Positions 46,023-55,742 of a DNA stretch of 64,000 nt are shown piece by piece. The notes beneath the pieces were generated by a model. The model was given only the letters and a program-made list of their open reading frames with translations, did no database searches and was not told where the DNA came from. This DNA comes from Pseudomonas sp. PDM05 (GTDB lineage: Bacteria > Pseudomonadota > Gammaproteobacteria > Pseudomonadales > Pseudomonadaceae): the NCBI RefSeq assembly GCF_014851685.1, contig NZ_JACVAC010000012.1, positions 1 through 64,000 on the forward strand, given 5' to 3'. How positions within the stretch are numbered: position 1 is the first letter of the stretch; every line of letters begins with the position of its first letter. A program made the position numbers and the translations under genes.

Positions 46023-46625
46023 TTAACGCGGCGGATAAGCGCTCATCGCCTTCTGCACTGCCTTGCGCAGCCCATCGGCGCGTTCGCTGAGGCTACCCTG
46101 GCTGGCGGTTTCCGCGCTGGTGCTCCACACCGGCTGGCCGCTGCGGGCGTCGAACAGGTTGACGCGCACCACCGCCACCGTCACTTCATAGGTGCGCACG
46201 ATCGGTGCCGAGTTGTACATGCCGTAGCCATTGCCATAGCGGTTGTAGCCACCATAGCCGTAGCCATAGTCATCCTGGACTTGCTTGAGGCGCTTCTCCA
46301 GGCGCACGTCGGCGCTGACCAGCAGGTCCGGCGGGCGATTGTCGTGCAGGGGGCGCAAGCCGCGCTGGTCGAGGGCGCCGCTGACCGCTTCGGCAATCTG
46401 CGCCGAATCGGCCCAGGCCGTGCCCGCCGGCAGCTGGCCGTTGCGCCAGGCCCAGTTGCGGTAGGCGCCATAGTCGCGCACCGGCGCCGGGTAGGCACTG
46501 GCATCAAAGGTATTGGCCGCCTGGGCCGGGGCCGGCGGCATCGGGGCCGAGGCGGCCACGTAGGGATTGGGGCTGGAACAGGCGCCCAGCCCCAAAGACA
46601 ACAGGATCAAACAGAGACGACGCAT
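46023..46625 (-). CDS. DUF4136 lipoprotein, second copy
   Basis: The 200-residue protein has the lipobox LGAC (C16) and the same DUF4136 pattern ([63 protein letters not shown]), with a tyrosine/glycine-rich insertion ([16 protein letters not shown]). GGAGG lies 6 bases before the ATG. The two neighbours are diverged duplicates and probably one transcript. Confidence 0.85.
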   Translation of the reverse strand: MRRLCLILLSLGLGACSSPNPYVAASAPMPPAPAQAANTFDASAYPAPVRDYGAYRNWAWRNGQLPAGTAWADSAQIAEAVSGALDQRGLRPLHDNRPPDLLVSADVRLEKRLKQVQDDYGYGYGGYNRYGNGYGMYNSAPIVRTYEVTVAVVRVNLFDARSGQPVWSTSAETASQGSLSERADGLRKAVQKAMSAYPPR

Positions 46626-46649
46626 TTCGACCTCCGCAGACTGGGCCGC

Positions 46650-47399
46650 TTAAACCGGACGGCAGATCCAGTGCAAATAACGCCCAAGTCCGGCAAAGCT
46701 TGGGTGACGACGGTGAGCGAGTTCCATCTCCAACAAGTCCTGCAGATTCGCGCGGGCCTGGAATTCCACCGGCATGTAGTCGTGGAACACCCGCACGCCA
46801 CTTTGGCTTTCGACCTGCCAAAGGCCTTCGAGTTGCGCCGCCAGTTCACGCGGGTCCAGTGGCTGTTGCGGGGTGAGGCTTTGCTTTTCCCCGGCCATAT
46901 CGTTCTTGCGCATCTTGCGGAAGTGGCCTTTGAGCAGATTGCGGTAAATCAGCGCATCACGGTTGTAGAACGCCAGGGACAACCAACCGCCGGGCACCGT
47001 GAGTTGGTGCAGCACCGGCAGGATCGCGTGGGGCTCGGCCAGCCATTCCAGCACGGCGTGGCACAGCACCAGGTCATAGGGTTCGGTGAGTTGGCCAAGC
47101 AAATCCTGCCACGGCGCGTGAATGAACGTTGCGCTCTGCCCGGCCTCGGCGAAGCGTTGGCGCGCGCCTTCGAGCATCGGTTCGGCGGGTTCGGCCAGGG
47201 TCACTTGATGGCCCTGCTCGGCCAGCCACAACGACATATGGCCCAGGCCCGCGCCGATGTCCAGCACGCGCAATGGGCGCTGGGGCAGCGCTTCGGTCAG
47301 GTCGGCCTGGAGCACCGCCAGACGGATCGCCCCCTTGGCGCCGCCGTAGATTTTCTCGGCAAACCGCGTGGCCAATTGGTCGAAATGTCGGTCACTCAT
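46650..47399 (-). CDS. cmoM: tRNA uridine 5-carboxymethoxyacetic acid methyltransferase CmoM
   Basis: The 249-residue protein matches CmoM (SmtA) closely: MSDRHFDQLATRFAEKIYGGAKG at the start, the SAM-binding VLDIGAGLGHMSLWLAEQG, CHAVLEWLAEP, and GVRVFHDYMP with a C-terminal LGRYLHWICR. It methylates the carboxyl of cmo5U34 in tRNA. The ATG at 47399 overlaps the preceding MazG-like gene by 8 bases. Confidence 0.9.
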   Translation of the reverse strand: MSDRHFDQLATRFAEKIYGGAKGAIRLAVLQADLTEALPQRPLRVLDIGAGLGHMSLWLAEQGHQVTLAEPAEPMLEGARQRFAEAGQSATFIHAPWQDLLGQLTEPYDLVLCHAVLEWLAEPHAILPVLHQLTVPGGWLSLAFYNRDALIYRNLLKGHFRKMRKNDMAGEKQSLTPQQPLDPRELAAQLEGLWQVESQSGVRVFHDYMPVEFQARANLQDLLEMELAHRRHPSFAGLGRYLHWICRPV

Positions 47400-47700
47400 G
47401 GGCAAACCGCCGTTCGCTGTCGGCCAGTTTGGCGCGCACCACCTCGTTCATGTCCAGGCCCAACTCGCTGCACAGCAACAGCAGGTACAACACGATATCG
47501 CCGACTTCCTGCCCGGCATGGGCGAGTTTGTCGGCAGGCAGCTGGCGGGATTGGTCTTCGCTCAGCCATTGGAAGATCTCCACCAGCTCGGCCATTTCCA
47601 CGCTGGCGGCCATGGCCAGGTTTTTCGGGCTGTGGAACTGCTTCCAGTCGTTGGTATCGCGGATGCGGTGCAGGCGTTCGGTGAGGTGTTCGAGGTTCAT
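47392..47700 (-). CDS. MazG-like nucleotide pyrophosphohydrolase
   Basis: The 102-residue protein starts at the ATG at 47700 with AGGAG before it. It is a one-domain all-alpha NTP-PPase: FHSPKNLAMAASVEMAELVEIFQWLSEDQ, then QEVGDIVLYLLLLCSELGLDM, which gives the ExxE and ExxD metal ligands of the MazG/RS21-C6 group. It probably hydrolyses modified nucleoside triphosphates. The end overlaps the cmoM start. Confidence 0.86.
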   Translation of the reverse strand: MNLEHLTERLHRIRDTNDWKQFHSPKNLAMAASVEMAELVEIFQWLSEDQSRQLPADKLAHAGQEVGDIVLYLLLLCSELGLDMNEVVRAKLADSERRFAHE

Positions 47701-47777
47701 GCGTGAGGCTCCTGAAGGTGAGTAGCTTCGGGGGGATTGGCCTTGAAGGCAAGTGAATCTCCGGGTGTTCTTGAGGA

Positions 47778-47857
47778 CGCCTTCGCGAGCAAGCCCGCTC
47801 CCACGCTTGAAGGTATTCACAGATCAAAATGTGGAAGCGGGCTTGCTCGCGAAGGCG
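47778..47857. repeat. REP pair in inverted-out orientation
   Basis: CGCCTTCGCGAGCAAGCCCG leads and CGGGCTTGCTCGCGAAGGCG closes. The outer REP ends (CTCCCAC and GTGGAAG) are turned toward the centre, opposite to most pairs in the window. It fills the gap beyond the pbpC stop codon. Confidence 0.88.
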
Positions 47858-47859
47858 AT

Positions 47860-50229
47860 TTAGTCGACGACACTGAACTCAAGCCGGGCAGTCTGCCCCG
47901 CCTCATCCAGCACACTCAACTGATACCGCCCCAACCGCTCAAAGCTGGCATTGATAAAGTCCTGGTTGGCACTGTCCCCCAACGGCTCGCCATTGAGAAA
48001 CCACCAACGCCGCCCACTGCCACCCAGCGCCGAGATTTTCAGACGCAGCGCCTGCTGGCTGGCAGCCGGCAAGCGCAGTTGATCACCCTCGCGCACTCCT
48101 ACAATCGACAACGGCGACGACGCGGCCAATACCGGCGGCGGGCAATCGGGATCGGCGGCCGGGATGCGTGCTTCGCGGCGCTCGACCCGCGGCAACCATG
48201 GCTCCAGCGGCGCCGGCCACAAGGCGATGCTTTTCGCCTCGGCGCCAGGGCAATGGGCGTCGACCCGCAGACCCTTGGCGTTGACCCACACGCTCTCCAT
48301 CAACCCCACGCTCAACGGTTGATCCAACGCCTGCAAGGTCGGCGGTGTGGTGTTGTCCAACGTCCAGGCAAAACGCTGGCGCCGGCAATTGGGATCGCTG
48401 CGGCCCAGCGGCTGGCCCAGCGGCCAACAGATCGCAGCCACGCCAACATTCGCCGGCACCGGTTTGACGGGCGCACTGATGCCGCGCTGGCTGTCGCGGT
48501 TGGTCAGCACATCGTGCACCTGCAGCATCAACGGCGCCGCCGAGGCCAGGCCGAACTGCCCCGGCACCGGCGTGCCGTCCGGTCGGCCGATCCACACGCC
48601 GATCAAGTAACGCGGCCCCACACCAATCGCCCAGGCATCGCGAAAGCCATAGCTGGTGCCGGTTTTCCAGGCCAGCACCGGGCGCTGCACCAGTTCGGCA
48701 CGCGGGTCGCGGTCGGGGCGTGCCTGGCCACTGAGGATACGTCGCACAATCCACGCCGCACCGGGGGACAACATCGGCCGCTCCCTGAGAACGTCGTCTG
48801 GCTGCAAGCGGATGGTCGCGCTCTTGCCATCCCGGGCGAAGGCGCTGTAACCGCTGACCAGATCCTCCAGACGACTGCCCGCGCCGCCAAGAATCAATGC
48901 CAGATTGGGCTCGGCCAGCGCCGGCAACGCCAAGGGCACGCCGCCGATGCGCATTTGGGCGGCGAAGCGCTTGGGCCCATAGGCTTCCAGCAACTGCACC
49001 GCCGGCAGGTTCAGCGAACTGGACAACGCCGTACTCGCAGGCACCGCGCCGGTAAAGCCCATGGAGAAATTGCCCGGCCGGTAATCGCCGTAACGGCGGG
49101 GGACGTCTTGCAACAGCGACTCGGAGTGGATCAAGCCGTCATCCAACGCCATGCCATACAGAAACGGTTTCAACGTGGAGCCTGGCGAACGCAACGCGCT
49201 GATCATGTCCACATGGCCAAAGCGCTTGGCATCGTTGATGTCCACCGAGCCGACGTAGGCGCGCACGGCCATGCTTTCTTCTTCCACCACCAGGATCGCG
49301 GCGGAGGTGTACTCCGGCAAACGGGCGCGCCAGCCCAGCAGCAGGTCTTCGAGACGGCGTTGCAAGGTGGCATCCACAGTAGTGCGGATCAGCGGCGGGC
49401 TGTCCGGACGGTTCAGGCGGCGCGCGAGCAAGGGAGCCAGGCTCGGCTCCAGGCGCGGGGCGAGCAGCAGCGGTTCCTCCAGGGCTTCGTCGACAGCGGT
49501 TTGCGGCCACACCTGGAACTCGGCGAGGCGGCGCAGCACCTTGTCGCGGGCTTGCTGGGCGCGTTGCGGGTGACGGTCCGGGCGCAAGCGGCTGGGGGCC
49601 TGGGGCAGTACGGCGAGCAAGGCCGCTTCGGCATGGGTCAAGTGCGCCGGGGATTTTCCGAGGTAGGCCCAACTGGCCGCCGCCACGCCTTGCAACGTCC
49701 CGCCAAACGGGGCGCGGTTCAGGTAGAGGTTGAGGATTTCGTCCTTGGACAGGTGCCACTCCAACTGCGCCGTGCGCCACAACTGGCGCAACTTGCCGTG
49801 GAAGGTGCGCGAATGCGGGTCGAGCAGGCGTGCGACCTGCATCGACAAGGTGCTGCCGCCGGACACTACCCGTGTGCCGCTGAGGTTCTGCCAGGAGGCC
49901 CGCACCAGCGCCAGCGGGTTGACGCCGGGGTGTCGGTAGAACCAGCGGTCTTCATAGGTGAGCAGTGCGTCGAGGTAATACGGCGAGACTTCGCCGGTTT
50001 GCACCGGGTAGCGCCACACGCCGTTGGCATCGGCGAAGCGCCACAAGGGCGTACCGTCTTCGGCGAGGACCACGCGTGCCAGGTCGTCCTGAGGGAGCGG
50101 CAAGGGCCAGATACGGTCGGCCAGCCACAACAGCGCGATCACCAACACCACAACCCCCAAGCTCCAGCGCAGTAACCGTGGGAGCGGGCTTGCCTGCGAT
50201 AGCGGTGGGGCCGTTGGTAAATTTTTCAC
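47860..50229 (-). CDS. pbpC: Penicillin-binding protein 1C
   Basis: The 789-residue protein has an inner-membrane anchor (about 19-38), a glycosyltransferase domain with E93 in TYEDRWFYRHPGVNP and GGSTLSMQVARLL, a transpeptidase domain with SPGSTLKP (SxxK), SSSLN and WKTGTSYGF, and a C-terminal BiPBP_C domain. It is the E. coli PBP1C type. The start in this frame is GTG at 50229, with GGTGGG 3 to 8 bases upstream. That start sits between the arms of a REP pair, so residues 5-18 are encoded by REP sequence. An alternative start inside the hydrophobic segment would destroy the anchor. The gene lies next to an alpha-2-macroglobulin gene, a known partner. Confidence 0.9.
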   Translation of the reverse strand: MKNLPTAPPLSQASPLPRLLRWSLGVVVLVIALLWLADRIWPLPLPQDDLARVVLAEDGTPLWRFADANGVWRYPVQTGEVSPYYLDALLTYEDRWFYRHPGVNPLALVRASWQNLSGTRVVSGGSTLSMQVARLLDPHSRTFHGKLRQLWRTAQLEWHLSKDEILNLYLNRAPFGGTLQGVAAASWAYLGKSPAHLTHAEAALLAVLPQAPSRLRPDRHPQRAQQARDKVLRRLAEFQVWPQTAVDEALEEPLLLAPRLEPSLAPLLARRLNRPDSPPLIRTTVDATLQRRLEDLLLGWRARLPEYTSAAILVVEEESMAVRAYVGSVDINDAKRFGHVDMISALRSPGSTLKPFLYGMALDDGLIHSESLLQDVPRRYGDYRPGNFSMGFTGAVPASTALSSSLNLPAVQLLEAYGPKRFAAQMRIGGVPLALPALAEPNLALILGGAGSRLEDLVSGYSAFARDGKSATIRLQPDDVLRERPMLSPGAAWIVRRILSGQARPDRDPRAELVQRPVLAWKTGTSYGFRDAWAIGVGPRYLIGVWIGRPDGTPVPGQFGLASAAPLMLQVHDVLTNRDSQRGISAPVKPVPANVGVAAICWPLGQPLGRSDPNCRRQRFAWTLDNTTPPTLQALDQPLSVGLMESVWVNAKGLRVDAHCPGAEAKSIALWPAPLEPWLPRVERREARIPAADPDCPPPVLAASSPLSIVGVREGDQLRLPAASQQALRLKISALGGSGRRWWFLNGEPLGDSANQDFINASFERLGRYQLSVLDEAGQTARLEFSVVD

Positions 50230-50264
50230 TGACCCACCGCGATCGCAGGCAAGCCAGCTCCCAC
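50178..50264. repeat. REP inverted pair spanning the pbpC start
   Basis: GTGGGAGCGGGCTTGCCTGC and GCAGGCAAGCCAGCTCCCAC are the arms, with one mismatch in the outer part. The loop holds the pbpC GTG start and the first codons, and the stem holds the presumed ribosome-binding site. Confidence 0.88.
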
Positions 50265-50396
50265 ATGGGATTGTGGGTATCCGATACTAAGCAAACCCAT
50301 TATTTAACCTGCAAACCTCTATGCTTATAGGGAACTAGCCTGGCGCAATCACAACCAAAGGCACAGATACGCCCACCTTCTCATCAGGACACACAC

Positions 50397-50690
50397 ATGC
50401 AGGTAGAAAGCTTCTTCGAATGGCTGGGCCAAGCGCTCGGTTCGGTCATCCGCTTTATCGTCGATGGGCTCAGCGGATTGTTCGGGGCCTTGACCAACGC
50501 TGGCGGCAACTTTGTCGAGGGCCTCTCACGTACGCTGGGCATGGACACTTCGATCATCAGCATCCTCACGCTGATCATTGGCCTGCTGTTCCTGTATTCG
50601 GCGGTGCGGGCGTTTATGCGTGCGTCGATCATCTTCGGGATTATCTGGTTGCTGCTGGGGCTGTGGCTGCTCAGCTGGGTCGTGCACTGA
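50397..50690 (+). CDS. Small membrane protein (97 aa)
   Basis: The 97-residue protein has an amphipathic N-terminus (MQVESFFEWLGQALGSVIRFIVDGLSGLFGAL) and two strongly hydrophobic segments (about 50-67 and 72-95). No family is recognised. AGGA lies 10 bases before the ATG. It is divergent from pbpC and followed by a REP pair before the convergent macroglobulin gene. Confidence 0.75.
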   Translation: MQVESFFEWLGQALGSVIRFIVDGLSGLFGALTNAGGNFVEGLSRTLGMDTSIISILTLIIGLLFLYSAVRAFMRASIIFGIIWLLLGLWLLSWVVH

Positions 50691-50713
50691 TCCCCAAACA
50701 ACCAGCCCCCTCC

Positions 50714-50802
50714 TGTGGGAGCGGGCTTGCTCGCGAATGCGGTATGTCAGTATCAGATGTACTGGCTGACACGCCGTCTTCGCGAGCAAGCCCGCTCCCA
50801 CA
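50714..50802. repeat. REP inverted pair
   Basis: TGTGGGAGCGGGCTTGCTCG mirrors CGAGCAAGCCCGCTCCCACA around a GCGAATGCGGT/GCCGTCTTCGC core. It separates the small membrane gene from the end of the macroglobulin gene. Confidence 0.92.
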
Positions 50803-50828
50803 TTCAGGCCCCATTTCAAGTTGAGATC

Positions 50829-53800
50829 TCAGCGGCCCTTGATCACCAAGTCCGCCGGGGTCTCGCCCACCGCCTGCCAATTCGGCCGGTACATCGACTC
50901 CACTTGCGGCGGCGGGACGCGGTACGTGCCCGGCGTCACCGCTCGTGCCAGATACAGCAAGTGCGTGGTGCCGGAACCGTCCAGGTTCAGCGCGGCCACA
51001 TAACGGTCATCGCGGAACTCCTGATGCTTGAGCGACGCGTTCTGCATCGACTCACGCCATTCCTTCACCTGGCTGCTGGCGTTTTCCAGGCTGGCAGCGC
51101 TCTGTGCCAGGTTCTGGTTTTCCAGTTCCAGGCCGGCGGGCAGCAGGTCCACCACCAGGGCGTCCGGCACACGTTGCTTGGCGCTGACGGCCAAGTGCAC
51201 CAGCACCAGGTCGCCGCTGTTGAGGCTGTGCAGGTTCAGCGGCTGGCCGTTCATGCCCAGGTATTCACGGCGGATGCTCAAGTTGTCGCCACCTGGCGCC
51301 GGTGGCACCTGTGGGTAACCTGAAATCGTCAGTTGCTGGTAAACCGGCACATCGCCCTGATTGGTCAGGCTCAGGTTGCTGGAAAGCAGCTTGCCCTCCA
51401 GATCCAGGGTCGACTGCTGGTTATTCAACTCGTGGCTTCCAGCGCTGCCATCCAGTAGCACTTTCCAGTCCGATTCAGGCTTGGCAAACCCCAGGCGCCC
51501 GGCGAGGAACAGCGAATTACGCTCCTGGGTCGACAAGTACGGGCTCGCTGCCAACTGATCCGACAGCGTGAACAAGCGCTCCTCACGCTTGCCCTTGGCC
51601 AGGTCGTTCTCCTCCAGCAGCGCCAGGATCATCGCTTGATCACGCAACGGGCTGCCGTAGTCGGCCAGCCATTCATTGGCATTGCGCTGCGCCGCCAGAC
51701 CGGCCAGCAACGCCTGGTCCGCCCGTGGCTGGTCGCCCATTTTCTGCAACGCAATCGCCAGTTGCACCAGCGGCAACCCGGAGCGCGCATCGCTGCGACG
51801 CTCGAAGATGCTGCGCAACGCGCCCAACGGCGCCTGCAGGCTGCGCGCCAGGACCATGCCGGCGTAGGCCTGCACGGCGAAGCGGGTGTGGTCGGCGTTG
51901 TCGCTGTAATCGACGTCGATCAGGTTGCGTTCCTGCACATAACGCAGCAGTCGCTCGCTGGCCTTTTTCAAGGCCTCCTGCGGCACCGCGAAACCCTGAT
52001 CGCGGGCGCGCAGGAGGAAGTCGGTGACGTAGGCTGTCAGCCAATATTCTTCTTCGCCGTCAGCCCCCCACAATCCGAAGCTGCCGTTATAGCGCTGCAT
52101 GCCCAGCAAGCGCTCGATGCCGATTTCGATCTTGCGCTTGCGCTCGGCATCCGGCTCGCCCTTGATCGCCAGGCGCTTGAGCAACGTATCGTCGGCGTAC
52201 AGCGACGGGTACAGGCCGCTGGCGGTCTGCTCCAGGCAGCCATAAGGGTAGGCCTTGAGCGCACTGATCTGCGCGCCAAGGTTCAACGGCGGCCGGCTCG
52301 ACAGGCTCAACAGCGCCTCGCGCCCCGACGCATCGAACTGATCCAGGGTGCCCGCTGGCAGGCTCCACGGCTGATCCTTGAGTACCGCGCGGTACTGCTT
52401 GAGCAATGCCGGATACGCCGGACGCACGCCCAGGGTCCATTCGCGAGTGAACGGCGGTAGATTTTCACCCGGCAGGTCGAGGCCATTCACGGTGACCTTG
52501 ACCTTGCCCTGCCCCAAGCCGCCCCAGGCTTTTACCGGGATGCGCAGGGTGGTGCGCTGGCCTTGTTTGAGTTCGAGGTTTTGTGCGCCAGGGCTGACCA
52601 ATTCCAGCTGCCCCTCGACGCTCAATTGCACATCGAGCTTTTGCGCCCGGCCCGACAGGTTGGACAGGTCCAGCGCCAAGGTGGTCTGGTCGCCCCCGGC
52701 AAGGAAACGCGGCGCCGACAGCTCGGCGATCAGCGGCGCGGCAATCACTGTCTTGGCTTCGGCCATGCCATAGCGATCATCGCTCCAGGCCTGGGCCATC
52801 AGGCGCAGTTCGCCGTTGAAGTCGGGGATGTTGACGCTGACTTCGCCCTCGCCCCGCTCATTCAAGGTCACGGGCGCGCTTTGCAGGGCGACGATGGTGA
52901 GGCTGGTGTCCGGGCGCTTGCCGCCTTTGGCCAGCGCAGCGTCACCACCAAATGCCAGGCTGGCCAGGCGGCCCTGGCCAGCCTCGATCAACTGGCCGTA
53001 GATGTCGAACTGGTCCACGCCGTAAGCCTTGCGACCGAACAGGCTGGCGTACGGGTCCGGCGTCGGGTATTCGGTGATATTGAGGATGCCCACGTCCACC
53101 GCCGCGACCAGCACGTGCACCTGTTTCGGCACGCTGCCATCGGCATTTTTGGCGGCGACTTTCACCGTCAGCGCTTGCTTGGGACGCATTTTTTCCGGCG
53201 CGCTGAGGGTCACGCCGAGTTTGCGCTGGGTGCGATCCAGCGGCAGGTGCAGCAGGCCCACGGCCCGTTTGGGGGTGATATTGGCTTTGCGCTCGCCGGG
53301 ACGAATCACCAGGGCACTGACGTACAAATCATGGCGCGACCATTTCGGGTCGAGCTTCACGGCGAAGCTTTTGCCTTCGGCCGGCACGTCGATTTCCTGC
53401 CACCACAACGGCCCTTCGGCGGACTCCACCAGCAGGTAGCCCTTGCCGGCGGCAGGCGGGGTCACGGTGACGTTGGCGGTATCGCCGTCGCCATACGCCG
53501 GTTTATCCAGCGCCAGCTTGACCTGATCGGGGCGTACGGCGCCGCCTTCGGTGTTGTCCTGGGCCTGGTAGCCGGCCCAGAAGCGCAGGCTGCTGACCAG
53601 CCCGGTCTGCGGGTCTTCGACCTCGACGCGGTAAGGGCCCCACTCGACCTGGAAGCTGACCTTGGCGGTGTCGCCCGCCTTGATGTTCAAGGTCTGTTCG
53701 TCGAGGTTGAGGAATTTTTCGTTGAAGTGGTAACTCCAGCCATCGTTGTCGGAGTAGTTCCAGTAGTAATCGCGACGCTCACGCACCAGGCGCACTTTGA

Positions 53801-55742
53801 GGTTTTGCGCGGCGAGCTTCTGCCCTTGCGGGTTGGCCAGCAGTACTTCGAATTCTGCCGGGCCATCGCCGTTGGTTTCCTTGCCGTCAAACAACCCGCG
53901 CAGGCCCGGCAGTTGTTCGGCCGGCCAGATCGGCTGCACCAGGCGCCGGGTGATGGGGCGCCCGCCGGACTCGTGCAGGCTGGCTTGCACGATCAGTTGC
54001 AGCGGCGACTTGGCGTCGGCCCATTTGCTTTCCAGGGTCAGTTCTTCCTGGCCCTTGGCGTCGAGCACGCTTTCGTCGAGTTCGAAATCCTGGCTCAGTT
54101 CTTCTTCGGTGACAGAGCCGAACTGATAGCCCGGCAGCGCCTTGACCGCTTCGCGCAACGGCCGCACATAGATTTGCCCGCTGACGCGGTTGCCCGATGC
54201 CGGGGCGCCGTAGAGGTAGCGGCCACTGACCTGGATGACTGGGTTATCGGCCGGGCTCAACGCCGTGTCGCTGCCCTTGAGTTCCAGCGCCAGGCGCTCG
54301 GGCAGGAAGTCTTCGACGAGGAATTCATACAGCTGAGGCTTGCCGTCACCCAGGTCGAACACCAGCTGCCAGCGCCCGGTCGGCGCTTCGCCAGCCAGTT
54401 GCAGTGGGTATTGATAGAGGCCGGACGCGTCGGCATCCCACACGAACTTACGGCTGACCTGCTCATCCGGGCGACGGACCTCGACGCTCACGGGTTGCGG
54501 CTTGACCGCGTTGCCATCCTTGTCGCGCAACAGGGCGTTGAGCAGCACGGTTTCGCCGGGGCGATACAGGTCACGCGGGCCGAACACAAAGAACTGCAAC
54601 GGATGGGACGGCTGGCCGCCGATGTCGAACTCGGCCAGGTCCAGCGCCGCGCTGTCGAGGCGCAACAGGCTGGTTTGCTCGCCCTGCTTGGCCAGCAACA
54701 CCTGGGCTTTTTTCGGCAACGGCAGCTCGGCGTGGCCGCCCTTCTCGGTCTTGCCCTGGCCCAGCACGCGGCCGTCGGCATCGAGCACTTCGAGGTCGAC
54801 GCCATCCAGCGCCTTGCCGCCTTCGAGGGCCTGGGTAAACACGTCCAGGCGATTGGCGTAGCGGTGCACCGACAAGCCGATGTCACTCAAGGTAAACAGC
54901 GTCGCCGGCTGGGAATAGTTGTAGGTGCCGGAAGCGCGCATCACCGCCAGGTACACACCTGGCTGCTGCAATTGCTTGAGGCCGGCAATCGGCAGCAGCA
55001 GGGTTTCGCGGGTGTTGCGTGCCGGGTTCAGATCGAAACGGCCGCCGTAGACCAGGTCGGCCATCGGCAGCAGTTCGCGGGCCTCATAACTTTGCAGGCT
55101 GCTATTGCGGCCCCATTGCGCGAGGAAGGTGGGCAGGGATTCGGGCTTGATGCGAAAGAATTCGACGTCGATCTTGTCGACGTTCAACGCAATCACCGGC
55201 AGGCCTTCGGCCAGGCGCGTCGGCAGCAAGGTGCCACGGCTGGCGAAACCGACGGTGGCTTGCAGGTCGCGGGTTTCCAGGCGGGCGCTGTATTCGGCGG
55301 CGAGCTTGGCGTCGTTGACCGCTTTCACGCCGGCGTCGATGGTCAGCACCAGCTTGCGCTGTGGCTCCAGATGGCGCAGGCGCAGCTCCATCAGGTTGTC
55401 GGAAATTTCCCAGGCACCATCGACCTTGCCGGACTTGCTGTCCACCAGGTGAAGTTTGTCGGCGAATTTCTGATCGGGGTCCAGGGGAATGGAAAAGCTC
55501 ACGGAGAGCGTGCTGGCCCCATCGAGCTGCACCTCGGACACATCCACCACGCTCAACTCACGCCCGGCGTAGCGCTGCTTCAGCGCCGCCACGTCCACCG
55601 CGGCCTTGGCAGGCTTGGGCGCAACCGTCGCCGCGGCGGGGGCAGTCGGAGCCGCCGGCTTATCGGAGGAATCGCAGGCGCTCAGCAGGGCCAGCGCACA
55701 GGCCAGGAACAATCCTTTGTTAAGCACGCTTTTATTAAGCAT
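50829..55742 (-). CDS. Bacterial alpha-2-macroglobulin lipoprotein (YfhM type)
   Basis: This 1637-residue periplasmic protein is a protease trap. It starts at the ATG at 55742. The lipobox is LLSAC (C23), followed by a linker rich in Ala and Pro. The N-terminal macroglobulin domains and the bait region precede the thioester C1169 in YPYGCLEQTASGLYPS, the reactive CxEQ, and a C-terminal alpha/alpha domain. It binds covalently to attacking proteases. It is commonly encoded next to pbpC, as here, and both may protect and repair a breached envelope. No adjacent promoter is apparent. Confidence 0.92.
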   Translation of the reverse strand: MLNKSVLNKGLFLACALALLSACDSSDKPAAPTAPAAATVAPKPAKAAVDVAALKQRYAGRELSVVDVSEVQLDGASTLSVSFSIPLDPDQKFADKLHLVDSKSGKVDGAWEISDNLMELRLRHLEPQRKLVLTIDAGVKAVNDAKLAAEYSARLETRDLQATVGFASRGTLLPTRLAEGLPVIALNVDKIDVEFFRIKPESLPTFLAQWGRNSSLQSYEARELLPMADLVYGGRFDLNPARNTRETLLLPIAGLKQLQQPGVYLAVMRASGTYNYSQPATLFTLSDIGLSVHRYANRLDVFTQALEGGKALDGVDLEVLDADGRVLGQGKTEKGGHAELPLPKKAQVLLAKQGEQTSLLRLDSAALDLAEFDIGGQPSHPLQFFVFGPRDLYRPGETVLLNALLRDKDGNAVKPQPVSVEVRRPDEQVSRKFVWDADASGLYQYPLQLAGEAPTGRWQLVFDLGDGKPQLYEFLVEDFLPERLALELKGSDTALSPADNPVIQVSGRYLYGAPASGNRVSGQIYVRPLREAVKALPGYQFGSVTEEELSQDFELDESVLDAKGQEELTLESKWADAKSPLQLIVQASLHESGGRPITRRLVQPIWPAEQLPGLRGLFDGKETNGDGPAEFEVLLANPQGQKLAAQNLKVRLVRERRDYYWNYSDNDGWSYHFNEKFLNLDEQTLNIKAGDTAKVSFQVEWGPYRVEVEDPQTGLVSSLRFWAGYQAQDNTEGGAVRPDQVKLALDKPAYGDGDTANVTVTPPAAGKGYLLVESAEGPLWWQEIDVPAEGKSFAVKLDPKWSRHDLYVSALVIRPGERKANITPKRAVGLLHLPLDRTQRKLGVTLSAPEKMRPKQALTVKVAAKNADGSVPKQVHVLVAAVDVGILNITEYPTPDPYASLFGRKAYGVDQFDIYGQLIEAGQGRLASLAFGGDAALAKGGKRPDTSLTIVALQSAPVTLNERGEGEVSVNIPDFNGELRLMAQAWSDDRYGMAEAKTVIAAPLIAELSAPRFLAGGDQTTLALDLSNLSGRAQKLDVQLSVEGQLELVSPGAQNLELKQGQRTTLRIPVKAWGGLGQGKVKVTVNGLDLPGENLPPFTREWTLGVRPAYPALLKQYRAVLKDQPWSLPAGTLDQFDASGREALLSLSSRPPLNLGAQISALKAYPYGCLEQTASGLYPSLYADDTLLKRLAIKGEPDAERKRKIEIGIERLLGMQRYNGSFGLWGADGEEEYWLTAYVTDFLLRARDQGFAVPQEALKKASERLLRYVQERNLIDVDYSDNADHTRFAVQAYAGMVLARSLQAPLGALRSIFERRSDARSGLPLVQLAIALQKMGDQPRADQALLAGLAAQRNANEWLADYGSPLRDQAMILALLEENDLAKGKREERLFTLSDQLAASPYLSTQERNSLFLAGRLGFAKPESDWKVLLDGSAGSHELNNQQSTLDLEGKLLSSNLSLTNQGDVPVYQQLTISGYPQVPPAPGGDNLSIRREYLGMNGQPLNLHSLNSGDLVLVHLAVSAKQRVPDALVVDLLPAGLELENQNLAQSAASLENASSQVKEWRESMQNASLKHQEFRDDRYVAALNLDGSGTTHLLYLARAVTPGTYRVPPPQVESMYRPNWQAVGETPADLVIKGR

